Shown in pieces: positions 1 through 8,338 of a DNA stretch of 64,000 bases; within the stretch, counting starts at the first letter, position 1, and each line of letters starts with the position of its first letter. The notes beneath the pieces were generated by a model. That model was not told the DNA's origin. It did not search any database and saw only the letters and a program-made list of their open reading frames with translations. Origin of the DNA: Bacillus thuringiensis (GTDB lineage: Bacteria; Bacillota; Bacilli; Bacillales; Bacillaceae_G); NCBI RefSeq assembly GCF_022095615.2, contig NZ_CP155559.1:2229501-2293500 (forward strand), in the 5' to 3' direction. The translations under genes and the position numbers were made by a program.

Positions 1-145
1 GCATTCCTACTTCATGTTCTAATGCACGTATTTGTTGACTTAGTGAAGGTTGTGAAATATTTAATTTCTCAGCTGCTTTTGTGAAATGCAATTCTTTTGA
101 AACAGCTAAAAAATATTCAAGTTGTCGTAATTCGATTGGGATCAC
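1..145 (-). CDS. LysR-family transcriptional regulator, N-terminal part only
   Basis: The reverse strand encodes a winged helix-turn-helix start typical of LysR regulators: ELRQLEYF, then [19 protein letters not shown]. The gene runs off the left window edge, so the effector domain is not seen. GTG at 143-145 is the only standard start in frame, giving M-I-P-I-E-L-R-Q. However, the Shine-Dalgarno GAGGTGAT (148 down to 141) overlaps that GTG and sits at ideal distance from an ATC codon at 136-134, exactly where family members begin (M-E-L-R-Q). The true start may therefore be the rare ATC. It is divergent from the MOSC gene and probably controls it through the palindrome at 153-179. Family call is firm; start is uncertain. 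Confidence 0.85.
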   Translation of the reverse strand, partial: MIPIELRQLEYFLAVSKELHFTKAAEKLNISQPSLSQQIRALEHEVGM

Positions 146-152
146 CTCAAGT

Positions 153-179
153 ATAATGATAGGTTTTACCTATCATTAT
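153..179. promoter_or_regulatory. LysR-type operator, perfect 11-bp inverted repeat
   Basis: Arms ATAATGATAGG (153-163) and CCTATCATTAT (169-179) are perfectly complementary around a 5-nt AT spacer. This fits the dyad with T...A ends used by LysR regulators. Its centre (166) lies about 65 bp upstream of the start point predicted from the promoter at 196-224, the classic LysR recognition-site position. It also lies just upstream of the regulator's own start, which suggests autoregulation. Confidence 0.7.
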
Positions 180-195
180 TATATAAATAATTGGA

Positions 196-224
196 TTGAA
201 CAATGATTTTTTAGGTTTTATAAT
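196..224 (+). promoter_or_regulatory. Sigma-A promoter of the MOSC gene
   Basis: TTGAAC (196-201), a 17-nt spacer and a perfect TATAAT (219-224), 78 bp upstream of the MOSC start codon. This is a strong vegetative promoter match. Confidence 0.7.
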
Positions 225-301
225 CATCTTTATATAAAAGAGATAGTAGTGAAAATATATCGAGAGAAAATAAATGGAACCCCCTTAAAGGAGGAAATAG
301 A

Positions 302-988
302 ATGGCTAATGAATATCAATTATTATCTTTAAATATAGGGTTACCGAAAGAGGTTACATATGGCGGAAAGGTAATTCATACAGGCATAAATAAGGAACAA
401 GTAAAGGTATCGGTATTTTTATCCTTTGTAAAATTTAATGGAGATGGTCAAGCGGATTTAGTTCATCATGGTGGAGTAGATAAGGCGGTTTGTGTGTATT
501 CGGGAGAACATTACGGATATTGGGAAAAAGAGTTGAATCAAGAACTTGTATATGGAGCATTTGGAGAAAATATAACAATTAGTGGTATGTACGAAGAGGA
601 TGTTTGTATTGGTGATACATTTCAAATTGGAGAAGCAATTGTACAAGTAACGCAGCCAAGACAACCTTGTTTTAAATTAGCTAAGAAATACAATATTCCA
701 AAGTTACCACTATATTTTCAAGAAACAGGATATACAGGGTTTTATTTTCGTGTATTAAAAGAAGGGTGGGTATCACCTGTTGATACGTTAAAGTTAATGA
801 AGTCTGATCCGAAAGGTGTGACAGTAGCATTTGCTAATCGTATCATGCATAAGGAAAAACAAAATATGGAAGGGGTAAAAAGAATCTTAGAAGTACATGC
901 GCTTTCTGCTAGTTGGAGAAATACATTTGAAAAGCGAATCAAAGGAGAAGAAATTAATACGGAGGAAAGGCTAGAAGGAAAAAAATAA
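302..988 (+). CDS. MOSC domain-containing protein (YiiM type)
   Basis: 228-residue protein of the MOSC (molybdenum cofactor sulfurase C-terminal) superfamily, YiiM subgroup. Visible features are the HHGGVDKAVCVY segment (about 55-66), the GAFGENITI motif (about 87-95), and a QPRQPCFKL motif (about 120) holding the conserved Cys that binds sulfur or molybdopterin in this family. The C-terminal part resembles the 3-alpha domain of YiiM proteins. Family members are cytosolic and linked to N-hydroxylated base detoxification or metal-sulfur cofactor handling; the exact substrate cannot be read here. RBS AAAGGAGGA at 289-297 fits the ATG. It is a single gene behind a good sigma-A promoter and a LysR operator, so probably regulated by the divergent LysR protein. 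Confidence 0.85.
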   Translation: MANEYQLLSLNIGLPKEVTYGGKVIHTGINKEQVKVSVFLSFVKFNGDGQADLVHHGGVDKAVCVYSGEHYGYWEKELNQELVYGAFGENITISGMYEEDVCIGDTFQIGEAIVQVTQPRQPCFKLAKKYNIPKLPLYFQETGYTGFYFRVLKEGWVSPVDTLKLMKSDPKGVTVAFANRIMHKEKQNMEGVKRILEVHALSASWRNTFEKRIKGEEINTEERLEGKK

Positions 989-1010
989 TAAAAAATTTTA
1001 TTTATAAATG

Positions 1011-1055
1011 GTGCATTTCTATTAGTAAAAACGACTTAGAAAGCACTATTTTTAT
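1011..1055 (+). terminator. Probable terminator after the MOSC gene
   Basis: GTGCATTTCT (1011-1020) pairs with AGAAAGCAC (1038-1046) with one bulged base, followed by TATTTTTAT. Weak but correctly placed. The rest of the gap to 1248 is AT-rich and shows no coding frame. Confidence 0.4.
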
Positions 1056-1248
1056 ATAATAAACTTATTAATATTCAAAAATCTTAATATTGTTTTATTC
1101 GACTTATTTTCGAATAGTCAAAACATAAAATTAATTAGACTCTTTTTTTATATTTTATGATAGTATATTGATTGGTAAGACCTATTACTTTAAGAGCAGG
1201 TTCTACAACTATATCTAATTTGATGGAATTAACGTATGGAGGGACAGC

Positions 1249-2133
1249 ATGGGGAATGTTGAAAATTTTGAAAAACTTCTTTTAGAAGAACCGAAAAGAG
1301 AGCAGTTATTTCCTTTATTTGAAGAAGTGTTTGGAATTACAATTCAAACATTGAATGATTTTTCAGAGAGAGGTTATTGGGATGATACATACAAAGCTAT
1401 ATCATTTTCACATAACGATAAAGCGATTGCGAATGTTGCGGCATTTTCGCTGCCATTGCTAATAAATGGTGAAAGAATAAATGCAGCGGGCATTCAATCG
1501 GTAATGACACACCCTAATTTTCGTAGACAAGGACTCATGACACAATTAATGAGTAAAATGATAGAAGAAATCGATAAGAAATGTGAATGTACATTATTGT
1601 TTACGGAAAAACCCGAACTATATGCATCATTTGGTTTTAAAGTTGTGCAGGAATATTTGATGACTATTCCATATAATAAAATGATTAATAATGATTCCTT
1701 ACTTAGAGAGCTAGATTATTATATGGAAGAGGATAGAAAGTTAATACATGAAACTATAGATAGTAGCCAAAGACTTTCAAATAATTTTTCAACATTAAAC
1801 TTCCAACCTTCGTTTTATTTGAATATGCATGATTCGGAATGGAATGAGAAATTGTATTATTCAGAGAAGCTAGATGCTCTAATTGTGTATGAAGTAGATA
1901 ATGGCAGGTTGAAATTATATGGAGTGTTTGCACCAGTAATTCCAGTTTTAGATGAAATATGCGGGGAAATCGCTGAAAGATTTACAGAAATCGAATTTTA
2001 CTTCTCTCCAGATCAATTAGGGGTTGAGGATGTACAATTTAAAGAGTTACAGTCTAGTAAGTATTTAATGGTTCGAAGTAATAAAAAATTAGATTTTAAA
2101 GGATATAAATTCCCAGTGTTAACGGAGTTTTAA
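1249..2133 (+). CDS. GNAT family N-acetyltransferase (Eis-like)
   Basis: 294 residues. The N-terminal half is a GCN5-related acetyltransferase fold: the acetyl-CoA loop VMTHPNFRRQGLMTQLM at about 85-101 matches motif A (Q/RxxGxG/A), followed by FTEKPELYASFGFK (about 124-137), the usual beta-alpha segment before the last strand. The C-terminal about 140 residues form an additional domain as in Eis/YfdK-type acetyltransferases. Substrate unknown. RBS GGAGGGAC (1239-1246) precedes the ATG. The gene is monocistronic, with a terminator at 2258. Related B. cereus proteins are often annotated simply as GNAT; no catalytic detail can be claimed. Confidence 0.8.
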   Translation: MGNVENFEKLLLEEPKREQLFPLFEEVFGITIQTLNDFSERGYWDDTYKAISFSHNDKAIANVAAFSLPLLINGERINAAGIQSVMTHPNFRRQGLMTQLMSKMIEEIDKKCECTLLFTEKPELYASFGFKVVQEYLMTIPYNKMINNDSLLRELDYYMEEDRKLIHETIDSSQRLSNNFSTLNFQPSFYLNMHDSEWNEKLYYSEKLDALIVYEVDNGRLKLYGVFAPVIPVLDEICGEIAERFTEIEFYFSPDQLGVEDVQFKELQSSKYLMVRSNKKLDFKGYKFPVLTEF

Positions 2134-2476
2134 ATGTTAATATAGATATTTTTGAGGTGGATATAAGTATACATATTATTAAAATAGTTTTATACATGTG
2201 AAGTCCACCTGAAAAAATGAATTTGAGAATAAATTTTGCAGTTTAACTTATATAGATAAAAACCGTATTCTTTCAATTTAAGAATACGGTTTTTCTAATT
2301 GCTTAATATAAAGCACATTTATTGACCGAAAAGTCATTAATGCGTATCATTTAATAATGTTAAATATTAATTTACATAATATAATAGGAATAAGAAAGAA
2401 ATTACAAACTACATCGCTTAAATAAGGAGGGATATGAATTATTTAGTGGTAATTTCATGGGAAAAGGAGATTATGT
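2134..2476. other. Intergenic gap with one terminator
   Basis: Holds the strong terminator at 2258-2299 and, before it, a loose hairpin (AGGTGGA about 2155 with TCCACCT about 2204). The remainder is AT-rich leader for the ABC genes, with an RBS-like AAGGAGGG at 2423-2430 too far from the start to be used. No coding frame seen. Confidence 0.6.
2258..2299 (+). terminator. Rho-independent terminator after the GNAT gene
   Basis: A perfect 15-bp stem (2258-2272 with 2280-2294), 7-nt loop and T-rich tail. The A-rich 5' side makes it potentially bidirectional. Confidence 0.9.
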
Positions 2477-4231
2477 ATGAAATCATTTCGCAAGTTATTA
2501 CAGTATTTAAAACCATACATGTTCTTCGCTATAATTGGACCGCTATTTATGGTACTTGAGGTTGCGATGGACTTAATTCAACCGACTATTATGCAACATA
2601 TTATTGATGTTGGGATAGCAAACCGTGATTTGAATTATGTAATTAAAATGGGAATTCTTATGATAGGAGCTGCAGCACTCGGTTTAGTTGGAGGACTTGG
2701 GTGTATGATGTATTCTACAAAAGCAGCTGTTAATTTCGCTACTGACATACGAAAAGATGTGTTTGCGAAAATAGAAACATTTTCTAGTGAAAATCGTGAT
2801 TCGTTTGGAACTGGAAAGTTATTAACGATTGTGACAAATGATGTTACTTCTATTCAGGCGGCGATGACGATGACATTACGTGTTCTTGTTCGTGGTCCTT
2901 TGTTATTTATCGGAAGTATAATAATTGTTTTTGTAACAGCACGCGAGTTATTTCCTATATTACTTGTAGTTGTTCCAATTTTATTACTTGCGATTATATT
3001 CATTGCAAGTAAAGCGAGCGGAACGTTCAAAAAAGTGCAAGAAGCATTAGATAAAGTGAATACAAAGCTACAAGAAAATTTATCTGGAGTACGTGTTATT
3101 AAAGCGTATGTAAGACAAAAATATGAAATTACTCAGTTTGGAAATGTTAATACAAATTTAACGAAGATAAATATTCGAGCGGTGCAACTAATTTCCATAA
3201 TGATGCCAATCATTATGTTAGTTGTAAGCGGCGGGATTGTCGCAACATTATGGATTGGTGGAGAAAAAGTATTTGATGGAACGCTTCAAGTAGGAGCTAT
3301 TTTAGCGTTTATAAACTATTTGAATATTATTTTAATGTCACTTATGTCTATAAGCATGGTATTTATGCAAATCGCGCGAGCATTTCCATCTGCGGATCGT
3401 GTACAGCAAATTTTAAATACTGAGGTTGATATTACGACCGAAACAAATGCGATTGCACCTAAGCAAATCGAGGGACATATTGACTTTAAAGATGTTAGTT
3501 ATAGTTACACGAAAAATAATGAATATGTTTTAAAAGATATTTCATTTCGCATATGTAAAGGTGAAAAAGTAGGGATTATCGGTTCTACAGGAAGCGGTAA
3601 ATCTACGTTAGCAAAACTGTTACCGCGTTTATACGATGTTGATCAAGGTGAAATATGCATTGATGGAATAAATGTTAAGGCATACGATTTACAAAAACTT
3701 CGTGGTTCAATAGGTTTTGTACCTCAAAAGGCATTGTTGTTTTCAGGTAGTATAGAAGAGAACTTACGTTATGGTAAAGAAGATGCAACAAGTGACGAAC
3801 TGGAAGTAGCGGCTTCATCAGCTTGTGCGACTGAGTTTATTAAAAAGCTGGAAGATTCTTATCGATATCATTTAACACAAGGTGCAACGAATTTATCAGG
3901 TGGACAAAAACAACGTGTATCAATTGCAAGGGCACTTGTGAGAAAGCCATCCATTCTTATATTAGATGATTCTACATCAGCAGTTGATGCGAAATCAGAA
4001 TCTAACATTCAATCGGCATTAAGAACAGAATATAAAGGAACAACAACATTATTAATCGCCTCTAAAATCTCATCTATTATAGATGCTGATAAAATTCTCG
4101 TTTTAGATAACGGTGAATTAGTTGGTGATGGTACCCATGAGGAATTGTTAGAACAATGCGAGGTATATCAAGAAATTTATCTTTCCCAAGGTGGTAATTT
4201 AAATAAAGAAGGTGGGAAAGAACATGCGTAA
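2477..4231 (+). CDS. ABC exporter half-transporter, degenerate-site subunit
   Basis: 584-residue fused permease-ATPase: six transmembrane helices in residues about 15-300, ATPase domain from about 330. Walker A GSTGSGKST is at about 369-377 and a canonical LSGGQ signature at about 472. Walker B reads ILILDDSTS, with Asp in place of the catalytic Glu, and the switch histidine is replaced (IASKISS where IAHRLS is usual, about 527). This subunit therefore carries the degenerate ATP site of a heterodimer, as in the BmrC/BmrD, YfiB/YfiC and LmrCD families. It overlaps the next gene by 8 nt (translational coupling). Likely drug or lipid/peptide export; substrate not readable. Start ATG 2477 is preceded by a modest AAGGAG (2464-2469). 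Confidence 0.9.
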   Translation: MKSFRKLLQYLKPYMFFAIIGPLFMVLEVAMDLIQPTIMQHIIDVGIANRDLNYVIKMGILMIGAAALGLVGGLGCMMYSTKAAVNFATDIRKDVFAKIETFSSENRDSFGTGKLLTIVTNDVTSIQAAMTMTLRVLVRGPLLFIGSIIIVFVTARELFPILLVVVPILLLAIIFIASKASGTFKKVQEALDKVNTKLQENLSGVRVIKAYVRQKYEITQFGNVNTNLTKINIRAVQLISIMMPIIMLVVSGGIVATLWIGGEKVFDGTLQVGAILAFINYLNIILMSLMSISMVFMQIARAFPSADRVQQILNTEVDITTETNAIAPKQIEGHIDFKDVSYSYTKNNEYVLKDISFRICKGEKVGIIGSTGSGKSTLAKLLPRLYDVDQGEICIDGINVKAYDLQKLRGSIGFVPQKALLFSGSIEENLRYGKEDATSDELEVAASSACATEFIKKLEDSYRYHLTQGATNLSGGQKQRVSIARALVRKPSILILDDSTSAVDAKSESNIQSALRTEYKGTTTLLIASKISSIIDADKILVLDNGELVGDGTHEELLEQCEVYQEIYLSQGGNLNKEGGKEHA

Positions 4232-6020
4232 TTTTCAAGGGCAATTTGCTAATAAAGGTGGGCGTAACTCGCCTAAGATAGGTAAAGCTAAAAATACGAA
4301 AGGAACTGTAATGAGAGTATGGAACTATATGGGGTACCAAAAGGCTGCTCTTACGTTCGTTATATTTTTAGTATTTGTTACGACGTTACTTGGGTTATTA
4401 GGTCCATATTTAATGGGAGTAATTATCGATCAATATATTGTACCGAAAGATTTAAGCGGTACGGCGAGAATGTGTTTGTTACTTATCGCGATTTACGGTG
4501 TAACAGTATTATTAACTTGGTTACAAACATTCGTAATGGTTAATGTTGCATTGAAAACGATACAAAGAATACGACAAGATATTTTTGAGAAAATCCAAAC
4601 GCTTTCTTTACGGTTCTTTGATGTACGTTCGCAAGGGGATTTAATGAGTCGTGTGACAAATGATATAGATAATTTGAATCAAGCGTTGACACAAAGTGTA
4701 GTACAAATTATTTCCTCAGCGCTAACTTTTATAGGTGTGACGATTGCGATGTTCGCATTGGATTGGATTTTAGCAATTGTTACTTTAATTACAGTACCTA
4801 TTATGTTTTTCGTTACAAAAAAACTAGTTGCTTATAGTGGTAAAAACTTTGCAAAGCGTCAAAAAGATTTAGGAGAATTAAATGGATTCATTGAGGAAGC
4901 TATAACAGGAGCGGATGTTACAACGTTATACGGGAAAGAAAAAGAAACCGTACAAAATTTCAATAAAATTAATGAACAACTAAGAGTTTCAGCAACGAAG
5001 GCAGATACATTTTCAGCTTTTATTTTTCCGAGTATGAATTTTATTAACAACTTAGGTATGGGACTTGTAATTGGGACTGGATCAGTAATGGTTTTAAATG
5101 GAATGACAACAGTAGGTGTTATTGCAGCTTTTATTAATTATTCTCGTCAATTCTCAAGACCACTCAGTCAATTCGCAACTTTAATGAATACGATTCAAGC
5201 GGCAGTTGCTGGTGGAGAACGTGTCTTTGAAATTATGGATGAAGTACCGGAAATCCAAAATAAAAAAGATGCATTCATTGTACAAAATTTACAAGGGCAT
5301 GTTGCACTCGAGAATGTTTCATTTGGATATGAGGAAAATAAAACGATTTTAAAAGAAGTGAGTCTTAAAGCACAACCAGGGGAGACAATTGCTTTAGTTG
5401 GTCCAACTGGATCGGGCAAAACCACAATCATTAATTTGCTAACGCGCTTTTACGATATACAGCAAGGACAAATCCATATCGATGGGAAAAATATAAAAGA
5501 TTATGATATGAATTCGTTGCGAAGCAAAATAGGAGTAGTTTTACAAGATACGTATTTATTTGCTGGGACGATTATGGATAATATCCGTTATGGCCGATTA
5601 GATGCTAGTGATGAAGAAGTAATCAATGCCGCTAAAGCAGCATCTGCACATTCTTTTATAAAGCATTTACCGAATCAATATGAAACAAAAATTGCTTCAG
5701 AAGGATCGAATTTAAGTCAAGGACAAAAACAACTTCTTGCGATTGCAAGAGCAATTTTAGCAGATACAGATATATTAATTCTCGACGAAGCAACATCTAA
5801 TATTGATACGAGAACAGAATTACAAATTCAAGAAGGGCTAAATAATTTAATGAAAGGTCGAACAAGTTTTGTAATCGCTCATCGACTGAAAACGATTGAA
5901 AAAGCAGATCAAATCCTTGTTATAAAAGATGGAAGTATTTTGGAAAGAGGGAATCATGAATCTCTTATGGAAGATAGAGGGTTTTACTTTGATCTGTATA
6001 CGAGTCAGTTTAAATTTTAA
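4224..6020 (+). CDS. ABC exporter half-transporter, catalytic subunit
   Basis: Partner of the upstream subunit, about 598 residues from ATG 4224. I prefer ATG 4224 over a GTG at 4212 because the RBS AAGGTGGG (4209-4216) is spaced correctly for it. The N-terminus is Gly/Lys/Asn-rich, followed by six membrane helices, then the ATPase: Walker A GPTGSGKTT about 393, Walker B ILILDEATSNID with the catalytic Glu, and switch His in IAHRL about 551. Its signature is altered to LSQGQ. The two subunits are complementary: this one gives Walker A/B and His to the active site, the other gives the intact LSGGQ. Organisation and length fit B. subtilis YfiC-type proteins. Terminator follows at 6038. Confidence 0.9.
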   Translation: MRNFQGQFANKGGRNSPKIGKAKNTKGTVMRVWNYMGYQKAALTFVIFLVFVTTLLGLLGPYLMGVIIDQYIVPKDLSGTARMCLLLIAIYGVTVLLTWLQTFVMVNVALKTIQRIRQDIFEKIQTLSLRFFDVRSQGDLMSRVTNDIDNLNQALTQSVVQIISSALTFIGVTIAMFALDWILAIVTLITVPIMFFVTKKLVAYSGKNFAKRQKDLGELNGFIEEAITGADVTTLYGKEKETVQNFNKINEQLRVSATKADTFSAFIFPSMNFINNLGMGLVIGTGSVMVLNGMTTVGVIAAFINYSRQFSRPLSQFATLMNTIQAAVAGGERVFEIMDEVPEIQNKKDAFIVQNLQGHVALENVSFGYEENKTILKEVSLKAQPGETIALVGPTGSGKTTIINLLTRFYDIQQGQIHIDGKNIKDYDMNSLRSKIGVVLQDTYLFAGTIMDNIRYGRLDASDEEVINAAKAASAHSFIKHLPNQYETKIASEGSNLSQGQKQLLAIARAILADTDILILDEATSNIDTRTELQIQEGLNNLMKGRTSFVIAHRLKTIEKADQILVIKDGSILERGNHESLMEDRGFYFDLYTSQFKF

Positions 6021-6037
6021 TAAAAACTTTAATATGG

Positions 6038-6071
6038 TGCGGTTTCTCTAGAACAGAGAAACCGCATTTTT
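6038..6071 (+). terminator. Terminator of the ABC exporter operon
   Basis: Perfect 12-bp stem TGCGGTTTCTCT (6038-6049) with AGAGAAACCGCA (6055-6066), 5-nt loop, then TTTTTA. Confidence 0.92.
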
Positions 6072-6127
6072 ATGTTTGTAAAGATAATTAGAAATATAAA
6101 ATCGGATTTTTTAAGAGACACGAATTG

Positions 6128-6388
6128 TTAGCAAAAACTAGCAACTTCAGTGCTAGATGGAAGAATTAATTTACGTGGAATTGTAATAATCTCAAGAGCC
6201 ATCTGTGCTGAATAGAGAAGTATAGGAGTTAATTCTAAAGCGTGAGTTAATAATAATATAAAGCTTGTTAGGATTGCAAAACTCCCCCAAAAGAAACTTT
6301 TTGAAGTGTTACGGAAATCTTTTATTAAGGAAAAGAAAGAAAAAAATGCTGTAACAATGAGTATCAACAATTTATATTTATCAGCCAT
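6128..6388 (-). CDS. Small hydrophobic membrane protein, unknown function
   Basis: 86 residues, start ATG at 6388 with an excellent RBS AGGAGGGG 6-7 nt upstream on the minus strand, which argues it is real. Two to three hydrophobic segments are visible (about 6-20, 33-48 and 52-65) separated by a short basic loop (KDFRNTSKS). No recognised family. It is convergent with the ABC exporter operon, and the 6038 terminator lies between them. The window shows no partner gene on its strand. Confidence 0.6.
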   Translation of the reverse strand: MADKYKLLILIVTAFFSFFSLIKDFRNTSKSFFWGSFAILTSFILLLTHALELTPILLYSAQMALEIITIPRKLILPSSTEVASFC

Positions 6389-6478
6389 TAAACCCCTCCT
6401 AAAGAACAGTAACTTATATTATAACGTATTTTTCAGTATTATAATAAAAAGATTTTGAAATAAATAGGTTAAATGCGT

Positions 6479-6514
6479 AAAAACCACAACTGGAAAATAT
6501 TAGTTGTGGTTTTT
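6479..6514. terminator. Isolated bidirectional terminator-like hairpin
   Basis: Perfect 13-bp stem (6479-6491 with 6502-6514), 10-nt loop, A-tract on one side and T-tract on the other. No gene ends just before it on either strand: it lies upstream of the small minus-strand gene and of the plus-strand amidase. Confidence 0.7.
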
Positions 6515-6671
6515 ATTTATGAGTCCTTTGTTTTAGAAAATAGATAATCTAGAATTAAAAATTTAAAAATAGATTAGTGCCCAAATTTTGTTTGCTGGAG
6601 ATGTACTGGATATTTGACCAGACAATAAGACGAGCTATGAATATAGTAATAAAAAAAGGGGATGTTGAACA

Positions 6672-7409
6672 ATGGCTAGATATAGTTTACATGGAGGGCA
6701 CAATAGTATTGTACAGGGCGCGAATTATGGGAATCGGAAAGAACACATTATGGATCGCCAAGTGAAGGATGCAGTTGTTGCTAAATTAAGAGCATTGGGG
6801 CATACAGTTTATGATGATACCGATGAAGTAGGGACAACGCAAGCACAAAATTTAAATAACATTGTATCAAAAACAAACTCACATGATGTAGACTTAGTAG
6901 TTTCATTTCACTTAAACTCATATGATACGAAAGCTAATGGTGTTGAAGTTTTGTACTATGACCAACAAGCTTTATCAGCAAAGATAGCGGCACAACTTTC
7001 AAAAGATATTGGCTGGTCAAATCGCGGTGCAAAGGAACGAAAAGATCTTTATGTGTTATCGAATACGAAAGCACCTGCAATCTTAATTGAACTTGGATTT
7101 ATTGATAATGAAGCAGATATGGCAAAATGGAATCCAGATAAGATTGCAAATTCAATTGTGTATGCATTAACTGGGCAATCTGGTGGGACAACTCCGCCAT
7201 CAAAACAAAATATTATCCAATCAGGCGCTTTTTCACCGTATGAAGTTCCTGAAGCTATGCAAGCTTTAAATTCAGTTAAAATGACAGCTAAATTTATTTT
7301 ACAGCCTGATGGATTAACATATTTTATTTCCGATCCAACATCAGATAATCAATTAAATGGTATGAAAGGCTGGCTTGATCGCAAAGGTTGGTGGTATGAA
7401 GTTAAGTAA
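6672..7409 (+). CDS. N-acetylmuramoyl-L-alanine amidase (Amidase_3) with wall-binding tail
   Basis: 245 residues. Residues 1-170 form an Amidase_3 zinc amidase that cleaves the MurNAc-L-Ala bond of peptidoglycan: HGGHN near residue 7 and SFHLNS near 79 supply the zinc ligands and IELGF near 140 the catalytic Glu region. After a Gly-Thr-Pro-rich linker (SGGTTPP) comes a short C-terminal domain (about 180-245) like the wall-binding region of Bacillus phage and host amidases. There is no signal peptide, so release may need lysis (mother cell or phage-like use). Start ATG 6672 has RBS GGGGATG; the reading frame can be extended upstream only without an RBS. TTGACC (6614-6619), 16 nt, TATGAA (6636-6641) is a possible promoter. 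Confidence 0.88.
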   Translation: MARYSLHGGHNSIVQGANYGNRKEHIMDRQVKDAVVAKLRALGHTVYDDTDEVGTTQAQNLNNIVSKTNSHDVDLVVSFHLNSYDTKANGVEVLYYDQQALSAKIAAQLSKDIGWSNRGAKERKDLYVLSNTKAPAILIELGFIDNEADMAKWNPDKIANSIVYALTGQSGGTTPPSKQNIIQSGAFSPYEVPEAMQALNSVKMTAKFILQPDGLTYFISDPTSDNQLNGMKGWLDRKGWWYEVK

Positions 7410-7460
7410 AGTAAAGGTTCTAGTTTAGTGGAACCGAATATTTAAAAAACGATAGGACAT

Positions 7461-7500
7461 AAAAAGAGGATTACTCATAATGAGTAATCCTCTTTTTATC
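7461..7500. terminator. Bidirectional terminator between amidase and LysE genes
   Basis: Perfect 17-bp stem (7461-7477 with 7481-7497) with a 3-nt loop and A/T tracts on both sides. It can serve the amidase gene and the convergent LysE gene. Confidence 0.93.
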
Positions 7501-7637
7501 ATTTTATCTCGTATAAATATGATTAGATATAGAAGATTCCTCTTTTAATATTTAATAAGTAATACATGTAAGTGGGAGGTTCATCGGAAATTTCAAGTAT
7601 ATTACTAAACATATATTTAAAAAGAAAAAATTTGAAT

Positions 7638-8222
7638 TTAATTAATTACAATTGAAATAGCACTGAAAACTAATAAAACAGCCATAATGATGTTAAACGT
7701 TTTAGTATGCTTTAATAAAAGTTTTTGGAACATGGAACCAAATAAGCTCCAACTAAATGTACTCATTAACCCGACTATACCTAAAAATAATGAGAAAAGT
7801 AGAAAACTTGAAAATGAATTATAGTAAGGGAGAATAAAAGTTGACACTACAGTCAACCCGAAGAGTATCCCTTTAGGATTAACAAATTGAAGAAAAATCC
7901 CCACTGTAAATAAGTTTTTATTATGTTTTTCATCGGGATCTGTACTAGTTTTGCTAGTGAGTATTTTAAAAGCTAAATATAGCATATATGCTACACCTAA
8001 AATTTTTAAAGGGAATTCTATTATGGGTAGGATATTGATGAGTACAATATTAAAGAAGCTACATAAGGAAGTGAGGATGAAAAAACCGAAAGCTACTCCA
8101 AAGCAAAATTGCATACTCCTTTTTAAACCATGTTGCTTGGCGTATGTCATAGCTAAAAAATTGTTAGGTCCAGGTGTGAAGCTACTTATAAAAACAAATA
8201 ACAAAAAAGAAAATATAGGCAT
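7638..8222 (-). CDS. LysE family amino-acid/metabolite exporter
   Basis: 194-residue integral membrane protein with about six hydrophobic helices. The N-terminal FTPGPNNFLAMTYA motif (around residue 15) and the later FVNPKGILFG motif (around 118) are hallmarks of the LysE/RhtB translocator superfamily, which exports amino acids or similar small molecules across the plasma membrane. The frame is open further upstream, but ATG 8222 has RBS AGGGGG at the right spacing. It is divergent from the XRE-cupin regulator and shares the palindromic intergenic region at 8270-8316, so is probably repressed or induced by it. Confidence 0.88.
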   Translation of the reverse strand: MPIFSFLLFVFISSFTPGPNNFLAMTYAKQHGLKRSMQFCFGVAFGFFILTSLCSFFNIVLINILPIIEFPLKILGVAYMLYLAFKILTSKTSTDPDEKHNKNLFTVGIFLQFVNPKGILFGLTVVSTFILPYYNSFSSFLLFSLFLGIVGLMSTFSWSLFGSMFQKLLLKHTKTFNIIMAVLLVFSAISIVIN

Positions 8223-8269
8223 TTCAAAACCCCCTAATGATTTATTGTGTGTTATAATGACCGAAAAGA

Positions 8270-8316
8270 ACAATATAACGTGTGCTTTTTATTATACATA
8301 ACGGTCGTTATATTGT
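8270..8316. promoter_or_regulatory. Nested palindromes between LysE exporter and XRE regulator
   Basis: An 11-bp perfect inverted repeat, ACAATATAACG (8270-8280) with CGTTATATTGT (8306-8316), encloses a second dyad ATAACG-GT-CGTTAT (8298-8311). The half-site ATAACG thus occurs three times in the divergent promoter region. Best explained as the operator set of the XRE-cupin regulator. Confidence 0.65.
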
Positions 8317-8338
8317 ATATAGTGTAGGAGTGTTTCTT

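Noticed and set aside
6672..7409. Amidase as evidence of a prophage
   Set aside because: No holin, tail, integrase or att-like repeats nearby; treated as a stand-alone gene.
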